Positions 24,201 to 35,949 of a stretch of 64,000 bases of DNA are shown here, in pieces; position 1 is the first letter of the stretch; each line of letters opens with the position of its first letter. The position numbers and the translations under genes were made by a program. Location of the stretch: assembly GCA_023512835.1 (NCBI GenBank), contig CM042090.1:3565826-3629825 (forward strand), in the 5' to 3' direction. The notes beneath the pieces are model-generated. The model saw only the letters and a list, made by a program, of their open reading frames with translations. It had not been told where the DNA came from and ran no database searches. This DNA is from Taxillus chinensis. Taxonomy: Eukaryota; Streptophyta; Magnoliopsida; Santalales; Loranthaceae.

Positions 24201-25051
24201 TTTATACTGTGAATAACCTGTATGCACTAGTTTTATACTTCTAACAACTCATTTAATTCTTGATAACAAATCCAATAGAAAAATCTTTCTTAAAAAATGG
24301 GATCTTCAGATGGAAAGGGGTTTTTTAACAAAGGAAGCTCTTTGATTTCTAATCCATCAGTGGTGTGTTATAAATAAGTGTTCAAGTTCCTTTCCAAATT
24401 TTAGCCTAGCTTTTAGTGCCGTTGGTATTTCAACCTGGATTATAACATTCTCGTTTTAAGAAATGTTTAAAAAAAATGGGCAAACTTCTTTATACCATCA
24501 CTGGATTTGGGTCAAAAAAAAGTGTATGTTTTATTCTTCCCAACACTAGAAAGTCAAGTGAGATTTTCTTTATCAATAGATTTTTCACTTGCACTCGTCT
24601 GGACAACCCACTAGTGGTTGCACTCGTCTAGACAACCCCACTAGTGGCTACAGATTTTCAATTGCACTCGTTTTAATCAACAGATTATTAAACTTAATAA
24701 TAAAAGCAATACAGTGAGGATAACCAAAAATTATTCCATTCAAGAACATCAAACGTGTCATAGATAAACTAACATAATTTCAAAATCAGCTATTATAATA
24801 ATTGCTCAAATTTATCAAAAAATAACCTATGTTGTAAAATCACTTTCTTCCTCAAAAAATAATTGTCTCTCTTTTATTAAACTGCATAATCACTTTCTTC
24901 CTCAATTGCTGATACATTATGGGAAGCATCAACATCCGCCACAAGCTGAAAATCCATCACAGAATTCACATGCTGAAAATCCTTAACAACTACACCTAAA
25001 AAAACAAAAGAAAAGAATTCAATAAAAACAAAAATAATACAATACTATTTA

Positions 25052-27237
25052 CTAAATACCATTTCTTCTTTTTGCAATAATTTCCAATTGAAGTGTTCGA
25101 AAATATTCTTGTTGCACCGGAGGCAATATATGTAAATCCTTTGTTATAATTTCCATCTTCTCTTTCATTGTTTTCCTTTCCTCTTGCCTTTTGACCAATT
25201 GAATTTTCTTTTCTTTAATATGAAGACGTCTACTTTCTAACTCTATGAAATCAGCATGAATCTTCTCAAGAAATTCCTTTCTCACTTCATTTGTTTTTTT
25301 CTCTTTTATCATGGCATTCAAAATCAATTCCACATTGGAAGTAGTACCTTCGATGCTCTTTTGCTTATACAATCATGCTTTTTCAGTCTTCCTACCTATT
25401 AGTCTCTTTAAGTCATTTGCAACAACTTCTTCTTCTAGATTTATTGTATCAATTGAAGATATTTTCTCTCCTCTCTTTTCCTAGTTGACTTGAGAGTATC
25501 ATGACTATTGATCCCTTTTGGTGCATACTTCAACACATTCCAACAATGTTCAAACACAATTTTTTGCTTATTAGGATGTATTTTTGTGTACATTTGTTTT
25601 GCACTATGAACCTTAAAAATCAACAAATAAAAATAATCAATATATTTAGTAAATAAAAAAAATTATGCATTAACAAAACTTGAAGAGTTTAAAAAATGTA
25701 CCTTGTCTTCCTTAGTTATACTACTTGGATATAATGATTCAATCTTTGTCAAATATCCGGAAAATTTATTGCACTTCTGCTGAATATTGAACCATTGCAT
25801 TAAAGAACTTTGACTACGTTGACTTTCGAAAGTCCTATGTGCATGATAATAATCATAAACTCTTGCCCAGAATTTATCTAATTTATTTGGCATTACTTTG
25901 CACCAGGATCTTGACCAATAGTGAGCCACGAAGATATAAGAGTCAAGTCCTCTTGTACAGTAAAATTGGGAAAACGTGGTTTGAGCTTTCTAGAAGACTC
26001 TTAGGAAGGAGATCTCACAAATAACTCTCTCGAGGGTGAAGTCATTTGGGTTCCATAAGTATATGGAATATTGGTATTATGTGATGGTCTCTTCAGGTCC
26101 CCTAAAGGGGGGGTGAGGCTCTTAAAAACCTTTTCTTTTCTCAGACACAAACACTTATCTAGTTAAGTGATGAATCACTCCGGAAGATACCAGATAGTGG
26201 AGTATTTTGTTTTATTATCACAAGATAAAACAACAAAATAAAGCAAGACTCTCTTACACTCGTTTACAAATGAACTCACACACTAGCCAACTTCCATCTC
26301 CAAAAGATGAAAACGCTTGTGCATACACGAATTAGTCTTTTCTTTCTAACACACATTCGCTTTCCGCCCATATTTTTTATGTACAAGATGAATATTTATA
26401 CAAAACATTCTAAGAGACAACCTTCGAACTTGTAGTTCGGAATGCGTTCACCCTAACTATCCCTCGGATCTCTGCCTTGATGCTGCGGTTGTGGAGCTCA
26501 AGATCTTGGGTTCGAAGAGTATAAGTGCTTATGAGTTCCCAATTAAATTAAGGTTGTGTCCACAAACCGGATGATCCACGTGTAAGATTCTTCGGTTCTC
26601 ATAAATTGTCTTACACGGGACGTCACGAGCCGATACTTAAATGCGGTTGGGTCAAATCTTCTTGGTCCGGTGTATTTCCTTACTCCGTAGCTAATGGAGC
26701 TGCCTTACTCCGTGTCACTTTGGTTGCTTCCCCGGAATCCAGTCCGTGTCCGGTTTCCTTATCCGCGTGTTCCTTACTCGGGTGCTCCTACGGACCTTAG
26801 TCCTTACACCGGCGAGTTTTGAAGTCGATGACTTATTCCGTGTGGGCGCTTTATTACTCCACATGTAAGTTCCTTACTCCGTGAGTTCCTTACTCCGTAT
26901 GTAAGATTCCGGATTCCTTACCCCCCCTCCGCACTTATCCTTTAAGTTCTTAGTCCGTACGAATATTCCTTATTCCATATGTATTTGTGACTTGGTTATT
27001 TACCAAGTGTTTGGCGACACTCACTCTTATCCGGATCGTTTGTACCTCGTCCTTACTTTCCCTCCGAGTCTCCGGATTAGTAACATATCTTCCAATGATC
27101 AAATAAACACAAAGATCTCGGATCAAAACAAAAGCTTTACGCATACCATTCGGGTTTGATCCAACATTATGTGAATCTTCTAGAGGGCAAACAAAATTAT
27201 GGGTTTCATTTTGAGAATCTATCCCTAACCAAAGCAC
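25052..27237 (-). pseudogene. Trihelix/Myb-like + NAM-associated C-terminal gene, broken (PIF/Harbinger ORF1 type)
   Basis: Read on the minus strand. The first exon starts at 27237 (MLWLGIDSQNETHNF). LTR E1 splits it after DSHN. It resumes at 26081 and then shows NFTVQEDLTLISSWL, LDKFWARVYDYYHAH, RSQSSLMQWFNIQQKCNKF and SSITKEDK. After a plausible intron come KIVFEHCWNVLKYAPK and a basic RLIGRKTEKA. The C-terminal coiled coil (MKEKMEIITKDLHILPPVQQ, then FRTLQLEIIAKRR) ends at 25052. This is the SANT/trihelix-plus-NAM-associated architecture, often mislabelled 'GST T3-like', known as the Myb-like partner protein of PIF/Harbinger transposons and from related host genes. In-frame stops (before CQINLDKFW and before LYKQKS) and the 1.1-kb insertion make it a pseudogene. 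No Harbinger transposase is visible nearby. Confidence 0.75.
26082..27166 (+). mobile_element. Solo LTR E1, TSD TTATG
   Basis: It begins TGATGGTCTCTTCAGGTCCC and ends GGGTTTGATCCAACA. A perfect 5-bp TSD, TTATG, lies at 26077-26081 and 27167-27171. Its start and end match E2 and E3. It contains a few degenerate copies of the family's TTACTCCGTGT repeat (26680-26960). There is no primer site or polypurine tract, hence a solo LTR. It interrupts the trihelix pseudogene. Confidence 0.9.
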
Positions 27238-27239
27238 AA

Positions 27240-27838
27240 TAATTTGCTAATAATTTAGTAAGTGCATGGTAATCAGTTATAATATACTCTTATTTTCATT
27301 AACAAAACCAGATTTAAATTGAGAAGAATATTAACAATATCAAATCACTTAAAGACAAAATTTCTGCAAAATAAATCATAAATAAAAGTTCTATGAATAC
27401 TATTTAAACTCTATGTTCATATTTCTCAATTTCTAAACTCTGGCTTCCGTTAGTCATACAATTCTACAGTATACAAGATTGAAAATATATTATGAAGCCC
27501 AAAACGCTTCCATATCAGATGGCATAGCATATTTCAATTGAATCCAAATTTTATACCCAATATGGGCATAACAGATTTTATACACAATACGTTTTTCCCG
27601 CATGGAATTCCAATTTGATTGAACCCAGATTTTATGATTCTTCTTATAAACAAATTAATGAAAACACAAATAGAGGAGAAAATTACGTGATACCTTCACA
27701 AAATCACAAACCCATGCCAAGGGGTTTTAGGCAAATTACGCAAATCAAAGCTACCAATTTTAGGACCTAAGGTTTTAGTGTCATTGCACGGTCGGCGAAG
27801 AGAAGGGATGGTGCTACTCCGGCTAGTTGGCGGAGAGG
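27240..27838. other. Intergenic AT-rich sequence
   Basis: No gene or named repeat is visible. The last 60 bp are GC-rich and are the target of the hAT-like insertion. They continue after it at 29188. Confidence 0.4.
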
Positions 27839-29179
27839 CATAGCCGGTCCTAAGAAATTGGATGCCCTAGGCGACTAAAACAAGCTTCAAAAAAAAAGTG
27901 CCCCTTGTTTTTTTAAGTTTTAGTTTTTAAATCTAAAATTTTTCTTAACTTGCCTATAATTTATAATAATCATAAGCTAAAATCTATAACTATTAATTCA
28001 GAACATCAAAACATATGATCGTAAATACAAAATAACACATATATAATATAATAATAAATTCAAACGAATATTAATCATTTGGATCACCTATAAGCTCCTT
28101 TCATCATTCTAAATATAAATAGAAAAGTTAATAAAATAATATAACTCATTAATCTAAGCTGACAAGTTTCATCATATCCATCAGTTACTAAAACATAAAT
28201 GATTTATTTTTTATCTGTTATCTAAAAAATAAAATAAATTATAAATACAATAAAATATATAATCAAACATAAACATACAAATACTATTTAGGAGGCATGA
28301 TATTCTTAAAATAACAAATTAAAATTATCATATTACAATTCAACACACTCAAAAATTACAATCTCTAAATATTATTTAATAATACATACAATGAAATTAT
28401 GTTAATCCCATAGTTATTTCATCAAACATAATTAAATTTAAAAATAAAAACATCCATACATAATTCAAAACAATGCCAAGTGCAAACATTAAATTAAAAT
28501 TATTCAAAACATTGGCGTAATTTTAAATGTAATAATTTAATTCAATTGCCCAAATGTACGAATTATATTGATCACATAATCATTAAATCAAATTAAAAGA
28601 TTATCAATACGATAAGTCGATAATAATTAATTTTTAGTTGAATTATTCAATTTAAACTATTTAATTTTCTATTTTCTACAAAAATCATGCTAGTTGAGCG
28701 ATGCCAGTGCCAGAACGAATGGTAAACACTAACCAAAGTAGTCTCAGAGTATGTGACGAAGGCGTGGAGCTGTGGCGGATCGACTGGACTGGATCGTCGT
28801 CTGCACGTCACCCGACCACTGGATCCTCATAGATTGAATGTCGACGATCGTCAGCATCGACATCTGCTCGTCGCCCGCCCACCGGATCGCCAGCCGGTAA
28901 GCGTCATCGCATCGTCGTCTCATGCCGTCATGTGGCCTTGGTGAAAGGCTAGGGCCAAGGGCGTCACCACGTGGGAGCAGATGGTGTTGGATTTGTGATT
29001 CTGTAGATGTGCCGGTGGATGCCTGCATTCATGCGGCAGGTGGAGCGTACGTTGACTGTTTGAGATTAAGCATGCGCGGCGCTGTGCCCTAAGTGGCAAA
29101 AAATGTGCCCCTTAAATGAACTACCGGGTTGGGTGCCCTAGGCGGCTACCTTATGGGCCTCCCCCTCGGGCCGGCCCTG
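27839..29179. mobile_element. Non-autonomous hAT-like element, 8-bp TSD CGGAGAGG
   Basis: The left end is CATAGCCGGTCC and the right end (minus strand) is CAGGGCCGGCCC, each followed inside by GCCTAGGCG or GCCTAGGGC-type words. A perfect 8-bp TSD, CGGAGAGG, lies at 27831-27838 and 29180-29187. CAGGGSCGGMYCC-like ends with an 8-bp TSD are the hAT hallmark, especially of the zinc-finger MYM/TTF-type plant hATs. The 1341-bp interior is AT-rich and holds no transposase. The 28744-29028 open frames on both strands show no motif. Confidence 0.85.
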
Positions 29180-29187
29180 CGGAGAGG

Positions 29188-29464
29188 AAGAAGGAACGAC
29201 AGAGGTTTTGAGCTTCGTTCGTTCGCTGGCGGCAACGATGGGTTTGAGAGAGTAGGGCATCGCGAAATGGGAAGAAGAGGGAGATGGGAAACGGAGAGCG
29301 GTGGGGAGAGGGGAGAAAAGAGGAGAGAGAAAAAATAAAATAAAGAAATAATATGTAAATAATGAATAATAATATGTGAAGAACTATTTAAAGAGCCTAT
29401 TGAAGCATAAATTTTAAGTTTTGCTCTTTATATGTAGATACTACATAATGTGTTGGAGTATCTC
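29188..29464. mobile_element. MITE F2, right half
   Basis: It continues the GC-rich block interrupted by the hAT-like element. It then has the family layout (GGGAAACGGAGAGCGG, purine-rich, AT-rich arm, GTGTTGGAGTATCTC end). The left end was not found. Confidence 0.45.
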
Positions 29465-30097
29465 TGAGGATAGTGACGTCAATGGCTTGTAGATGGTGGT
29501 TATTCCACCAATGCGGGTGAAGGAGAAAAAATAATATTTTGTTAGTTAACTAACAAATTTGACGAGGTTGCTATTTGAAATGATAAAAAAAGCTTGTGAA
29601 AGATGATTTTTTAAAACTGAATTTTGGTTTAACTTTAAATAAAAAATGATAAAAAAAATTATTTGAAACTAGTGGGAATTAATGTCTGTTTGTTTTTTAT
29701 ATTAAAATCTATCAAGATTTTGAATATTTTAATGTTTTAATTATCCAAGTCATTTAAATTCAAACAAAACTCTAAAAACTTTGATTTCAAAATTTAAAAC
29801 GTCCACATCCACCCACCCCAAAGTAGTTTTATGAACAAAATTAAGTTCCCCGTTTCTAGAGAAAAGATACGAGAAAAAGAAGAGAGAAGGGAAAAAAAAC
29901 ACCCGGAAACGTGTCGAATGCAATGACTGTGAGGCAGAAACAAACAAAATACCAACACAAAAAATAAATTAAATTCTCATAAAATAAAATAAAATTTCTC
30001 ATCTCCCGTTAGAATATCAACACAATTTACATACAGCTCAATTTTAAATTTGTTTTTTTTTTTTTTTTTTTTGTTTTTCTAAAATGTTTTATATAAT
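29465..30097. other. 5' flank of the MYB gene
   Basis: AT-rich upstream sequence with a poly-T run at about 30051-30072. No transposon ends or open reading frames of note. It probably holds the proximal promoter. Confidence 0.5.
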
Positions 30098-30106
30098 TAT
30101 ATAAAA
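30098..30106 (+). promoter_or_regulatory. Candidate TATA box of the MYB gene
   Basis: TATATAAAA lies 90 bp before the ATG. With a start site about 30 bp downstream this would leave a 5' UTR of roughly 60 nt. Position and sequence fit a plant TATA, but the AT-rich context makes chance matches likely. Confidence 0.45.
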
Positions 30107-30195
30107 AGCAAAACCCTTAAAATCTGCCACCAAACTCTGCTGCGATTTTTCCCTAGAAAAACAAGACGACATTCACCTCGAGCGAAAAGGAGACC

Positions 30196-31352
30196 ATGTA
30201 CGATGAAGGTGGAAACCCCGTCGGCGGAACCGAGTCCTCGTCGCTGTCGCCGTGGTCTTGGCGCGACAACAAGGCCTTCGAGGAGGCGATCGTGACGGTG
30301 CCGGAGGACGCGCCGGACCGGTGGCTCCAGATTGCCCTCCGCCTCCCCGGCAAGTCCCCGGCACAGGTCGTGGCACACTACGACCGTCTCGTGTCCGACG
30401 TTGTCGACATCGACGCCGGAAGGGTCGAGCTCCCGAGTTACAAGGACGACAACGACGATTCCTCGCTCTCAGGTTTCGACTCGGCCGAGGCGGCAGGGGA
30501 TCGGAAATCGGCCGGGTCGGCCAAGGGGAAGCACGGCGAGGCGGAGAGGAAGAAGGGAAACCCGTGGACCGAAGCGGAACACAAGTGAGCGATGTTGATT
30601 TTGATTTATTTTTTATGCGTCTTCCACTTTCTTTCTCTGGGTTATGAAAAATTTTCAATTCGTTTTTTCTTGGATATTTTTTGTAGGATCTTTAATGGGT
30701 TTACCTTCCACCCCACTCTTTGTTGTTTTCTTTTTATATAATTCTGTTTGAATTCTATTATTTTAAGTATCAATCAAATTTCCGGATAAAAGCATTAGGA
30801 TTTAGGATTAATGGATCATGGGGCGGTGTTGCTTTAACATCGGATGACATATATGGACACATATTTTCTGTTTGGATGCTGAGAAAATTTTATGGGAAAT
30901 CGAAAATTTTGTATTGATAATCTAAATTTTCAAATGAATATGAAATGCCTAACACGAGAACTACGGGTTGGCACTTTTTGCAAATTCTGATTTTGGGGGG
31001 GTTTTAAAAATTTGACAGATTGTTTCTTACTGGACTCAAGAAATACGGTAAGGGAGATTGGAGGAGCATTTCAAGGAATGTTGTGGTTACAAGAACGCCC
31101 ACCCAGGTGGCAAGCCACGCCCAGAAATTCTTCAGCCGGCAAGCCTCTGGCAAGAAAGAGCGCAAGCGGTCCAGCATTCATGACATCACAACCGTTGATG
31201 GTGAGACCTTGGCAAATGCCACTGCCACCACCGCCCTGGATCACTTGGTTCAGCCCCCAGCATTCACACCGATGTTGCCTGATAATCCCACAAATTCCTT
31301 CCAAGGAGATCACATGGGGTTCCATGGCTATGGCCTCCCAAGGCAAAGATGA
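30196..31352 (+). CDS. DIVARICATA-like two-repeat MYB transcription factor (SHAQKFF class), 2 exons
   Basis: Exons 30196-30584 and 31019-31352; the intron is GT-AG, 434 bp. The junction splits codon 130 (AA|A, Lys) and restores [20 protein letters not shown]. The product is 240 aa. Residues 19-68 form a first MYB/SANT repeat (W20, W22, W43, Y62; [18 protein letters not shown]). A Ser/Asp/Lys-rich linker follows. Residues 121-170 form the second repeat (W124, W144) with the signature [15 protein letters not shown] at 154-168. This architecture defines the DIV/RADIALIS-related nuclear transcription factors. The second repeat binds I-box/TATCCA-like DNA. Specific targets cannot be inferred. Exon 1 is very GC-rich compared with the flanks. 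The start is the first ATG after the TATA, with a good context (GAGACCATG). It looks intact. The exact orthologue within the family is uncertain. Confidence 0.93.
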
Positions 31353-33180
31353 TGTTGAAGAAAACAGAAGCAGGCTAGTTAGGTACATTCTGTTTGTACA
31401 TAAGATCACCATCCAATGTGTCAGCCCAGCCCTTCATTCCATTGTGTAAATTCCATTTATTTTTTAGCTGGTAGGTGCTTAGGAGACTGCATTGCTAGTT
31501 GTTTGATTCAGCCAAAGCAGCTGCAGTTCTAGGGAATTCAATTACAGAAGTAGCTTTCTATCTATTTCCCTTTCTTCTAGTTAGGTGTGAATACTTTTTA
31601 TTTTATGAATGTGGATGTGCGTTGATATTGCAGTCAAATGCGTTAGCTAAATTGTGTCGGTGACTGAGGGTTGGAATAGTTTGGATTTAAAAATATTTGG
31701 GTATTTAATATATGAGAGTTTAACTCGTCATCTGTGATACCATTTTTGTCCTGCAACCCCGCTGTTCATTTATATAGCTTATTTGGATGCAAAGTTTTCA
31801 ATGCGTGTTCACTGCTCAGGAATTGTGCATTCATTTGGAACATTTAGATATCCATTAAACTATGTTAAATTTGATGCTTATCTTAGCAATTAATTTGGGC
31901 AGCATTCCAAAAGTTTTTAACTCAATGTCTCTGGGTACCAAAATCAATTTCCCGTGGAATCAGGGAAAGGGAAATCATGCGAAACTTTTTAATCAGTGCC
32001 ATGAAACCTAATGTTGTGTGAAATTTGGAGATGTGATCGTTGGAAATCACTACCTCGAGAATGGGGGTTTTTAGTTATTTAGTTGGCAACTATTGTCTTT
32101 TGTTGGGAGGAAATGGAGGCAGCAGGATCGTTTATTCCTGCATTGTAGTTATTATGCTGCAAGGTTATGAGACGCTGGTTAGGCAGGTGGGGATTCCCAC
32201 TTGCGCCACTTGGAGATTGATACAATGTTTCGAAACGAACGTATGCTGGCCCTTTGGGTTGAAGGCAAAGCCAGGATTTTTGACCGGTGGGTTATAATAT
32301 TAGGTGATTATTTGAACATAGCGTGTACCCTGAGTCTTGTGCCTTCCTGCAGGACTAAATGGTCTCATCATATTTCATTGGTATTTGTCTCCATCTCTTC
32401 TTTTTTCTGTTTTCAATATAAATTTCTTTATATATATATAGATTCAGCGGATTCCGTTGCAGCGCGGCAAATGTTAACTGCATTCATCCTCCGAAGTACC
32501 CACGAGTCGGTGGGATGCGGCTTTCTCCAATGTTCCCATTTTGGCCAACGCAAAAGGCAACCGCCCATAAACCTTCCGGTGCATACGGGACCCAAATTAG
32601 AAAGATTTCATGCATGGAAACCAACCCCACATTGCGTTTCGGATAGAATTGTATCCTTTAATTATGGCTATGATTGCAAAATCGCTTTCATCTCCACTAA
32701 TGTCAGCTTAGTTGCTTTTTTTTTTCGTCAACCTCATCTAGGTTCAAATCATGCTAGCATCTGGATTGAGTTCTTATCATTGTTAACGCTTGGTGGGCTG
32801 TGAAAGGTATAAGCAAGAGCTTAGGACACAACGACAAACTTTAGAATTTTATAGATGGTAGATGACATTTTAGTGGTTTTCCAAAAATTTGTCAAGCGAA
32901 TGATAGGGTTAGGCATGTATATTACTCTTAATATTCCGAATATTACCAATAAAGAATACATAGGAGACAGTCAAATTTACAGCTATTTTTAGAAGGTAAA
33001 CAGAGCTGGTAATTAACTAATTATGCAGCTGCTTGGCACTGTTTGAAAATCTTATTTTTGTTTTCAAAAACTAAAGAGTGGGTCCTATTGAATTTAAACA
33101 CGTTTGGTAGAGTAGATTCAAAATATGACTTCAATCTCAATTTAAATTTTATGCCCGTATGATGTGTTTTTTTTAATACA
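31353..33180. other. 3' flank of the MYB gene, no second gene supported
   Basis: It contains the MYB 3' UTR (end not determined). A 200-codon open frame at 32201-32803 (MRHLEIDTMFRNERMLALWV...) has no motif I recognise and no clear gene context. It spans a poly-T stretch and a TATATA run. I list it here rather than as a gene. Confidence 0.5.
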
Positions 33181-33764
33181 CCTCTAGGGTGTTTTGGAAT
33201 CCAAACTGAAATGAAGACTCATTTTTACTCAATTGTTTTTCATCCCCTATCTTCTTCTTCTTCATGCACGAAGCAGTGCGTGTTCTCATGTGCCGGAGGG
33301 AAAAAACTGGTCGCACGAAGCAGTGCATCTTCTTTCTTCTCCAAAGAAGAGGGAGAGAGAGAAGAGAGAGAAATGAAGACACAGAGAGAGGGAGGGAGAG
33401 AGAGAGAGAGGGGGGGGGGGGGGGGGGGTGACGTTGGAGGCAGTGTACGTCGCTGCCACGATTTTTACAGGTCACAGATATGGGTTTGGAAGATGGTAGG
33501 GATGGTTGAACCTCTCTCTTTCTCCTTGTAATTTGCATTCGAAGCCTCTCTCATTCTACATTGCAGTTTCCGGCCAAATCACCATGACAGAGGCGGACTA
33601 TCTTTAATTTTGGAACAATTTCCTCAATTTATTAAGTTAATTGCATAATTTGCAGATCCATTGAGAGCATGAATGAGAAAGTGAAAATTATGATTTAAAA
33701 ATTTTATGTTTAAAATAATGTACCAAACACTATTTTTTTAAAATTGCGATTTTAGTTAATTATT

Positions 33765-33803
<39 letters not shown>

Positions 33804-34725
33804 AACAATTTATTTTACAATTTTAAATTTAAATTTATATTCAAATTTTAACTTTAATAAATTAAAATTCATAATTCCAAAAACAAGTACCAAACATATT
33901 GGATAAAATGTAATTATGTTACAATTTCAAATAAAATGACCCTTTACCAATGAAAAGTCTAGCTATAGAATATGGCCATCATTGAAAGTAATAATAATAA
34001 AAGTTATCTTGCCAAAGGGTTAGACTGGTTAGGTTATAGATAACAAAGATGGATGAGCACCGAGACCATAAAGTAGAAATGGTGTTTGATTGCATACCAA
34101 AAAAAGCCTGAGGATGAAAAGCAGTCCAATGAAATTTGCCAAACAATGGATATGCAAACAATCCACTAAAAAAAAGGATTCATTTCGAAGTATGCAGACG
34201 GCACTTATAACCATTGCCCATTTACCATCATTGAGAAAAAATGGTAGTGGGATAGTAAAAAGTAATGAATTTAAATATATATTTAAAAAGAACACGCCCA
34301 ATATATATTAACACGTGGTATATGTATATATATATTTAAAATCAATATATTAATATATTATTGTAAAGAGTAAATTAATGTATATTTTGAATTTGTGGAA
34401 AAAAGAGTAAATTATTGTATATATGATTTATGTATTTGCTTGTGTGGCAATTAAAAAGGAAAGCCTTGAATTTTATTTTAGTTATTTATGGATTCACAAT
34501 ATATATTGAATTAAATTAATGCACGTACGAAAAAGAAATAAAATTATTGCACGTATATATTATTGCATTTATTTTAAAAATAAAATAAAATTTATTTACC
34601 TAACAAATATGTAGCTTGGCAACATGCGATTTGGCTATGATGAGATATAGGGAGAGATTAAATTTATTATACGAAACCATAATCTTTATATTAAATCATC
34701 GAAAACAGAATTAATCAAAAGTGAT
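33181..34725. other. Intergenic sequence with GA/G-rich repeat
   Basis: A purine tract (AGAGAGAG then 18 G at 33411-33428) and AT tracts around 33776-33800. No gene or transposon ends could be supported. Confidence 0.5.
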
Positions 34726-35627
34726 ACGCAACTCCAACACTATTTTATATTTTATATCTACATGTAAAGAAAATTTTACATGTAGAGAGTCATTTTTAAA
34801 TTTTAACTCCAACAACATTTCTTATTTTATGTGTATTCATATTAAAATAATATTATTTTTCATCCCTACGAATTGCCATCGCTCCACCCCACCCTACGCC
34901 CAACCATCCCCCCTCCAGCCGTCAACAGCTCTGCGTCATTCGTCTTCTCCCATGCAGATGCGTCGGCCGTTTGTCTTCTCCCATGCCGATGCGTCTGAGT
35001 CACCGATCGTTTTCTCCCATGCTGACGCGTCCGAGTCTCCGATCGTCTTCTCCCATGCCGATGCGTTCGAGTCGCCGTTCATCTTCTCTCATGCCGACGG
35101 CGTCAGATCCAAGCCTCTCTGGATCGTCGGGACAGTCGCCGCTCCAGCCAGTTGATGGGCAACATGTATCTCCATCCACCGATCCATGTCTTCGAGCCTC
35201 CTATTTCCGTTTTCAAGCTTTGGCGCCCATGGCGGTGGAGAGCGCGTCGGCAACAGACACCCCCGCTGCTGCGCGCCCGAGGTCGAGCCGTCTCTCCTCC
35301 ATGTCCAAAGCCGACGATCCGACAATCCGTGACCTGCACCTTCTACCTTCTCCCTTACCTTACCTGAGATGGATTTTGGGCGTTCGTTATTGGACAGGGC
35401 GGCGGGATGGAGGATGGGAGGCTATGGGAGGACGGGAGATGGGAAAGAGATGAGGAAAGAGAAAAAATAATAAAATAAAATGTAGATAATGAATAGTGAC
35501 TCTTCACAAACGAAGAGTCACTGTAGCAATATTCAGATGTAAAGAGTGATGTAAAGAGTCTGTTGGAGCATAAATTTAAAATTTTAATGTCTACATCTGT
35601 ATAATACATAGTGGGTTGGAGTTGCTC
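34726..35627. mobile_element. MITE F3 with conserved hairpin and GC-rich interior
   Basis: The terminal inverted repeat core is GCAACTCCAAC at 34728 and on the minus strand at 35627. TTA follows the right end; the left flank (GAT) has decayed. The GC-rich centre (34880-35440) contains four imperfect copies of a unit with TTCTCCCATGCCGATGCGTC (34950-35100). The hairpin AGTGACTCTTC/GAAGAGTCACT lies at 35495-35522 with the same 6-nt loop length as in F4. Open frames in several phases reflect the 3n-length repeat. Confidence 0.72.
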
Positions 35628-35949
35628 TTAGAGGTTTTGAACCTGAAGAATTTCTCCCTCTCACTTTCTATTGATGAGATATAAGAGGAACGCCTACGGC
35701 AATACATATAACTTGAGGACTAGATCGTATATATAGTTAATTATTTAATTAACTTTTTTATTTTTAATTTAACTCGTCAATAAATTAGAGATTATGAATT
35801 GTTCTGTATCCATACTTTTTATTGATGCATTTAAATTCAAATACCTTAAAATATATCAATTCACCTTAATTAGACTATTTATGTATGAATGCCTTCTTTT
35901 AATTTATTGTTCTGTCACTTTATAATTATGCATTAATATAACCTTATGA

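Noticed and set aside
34721..35453. Repeated FSHADASESPIV-like frame
   Set aside because: It comes from a short tandem repeat in MITE F3; alternative frames are equally open.
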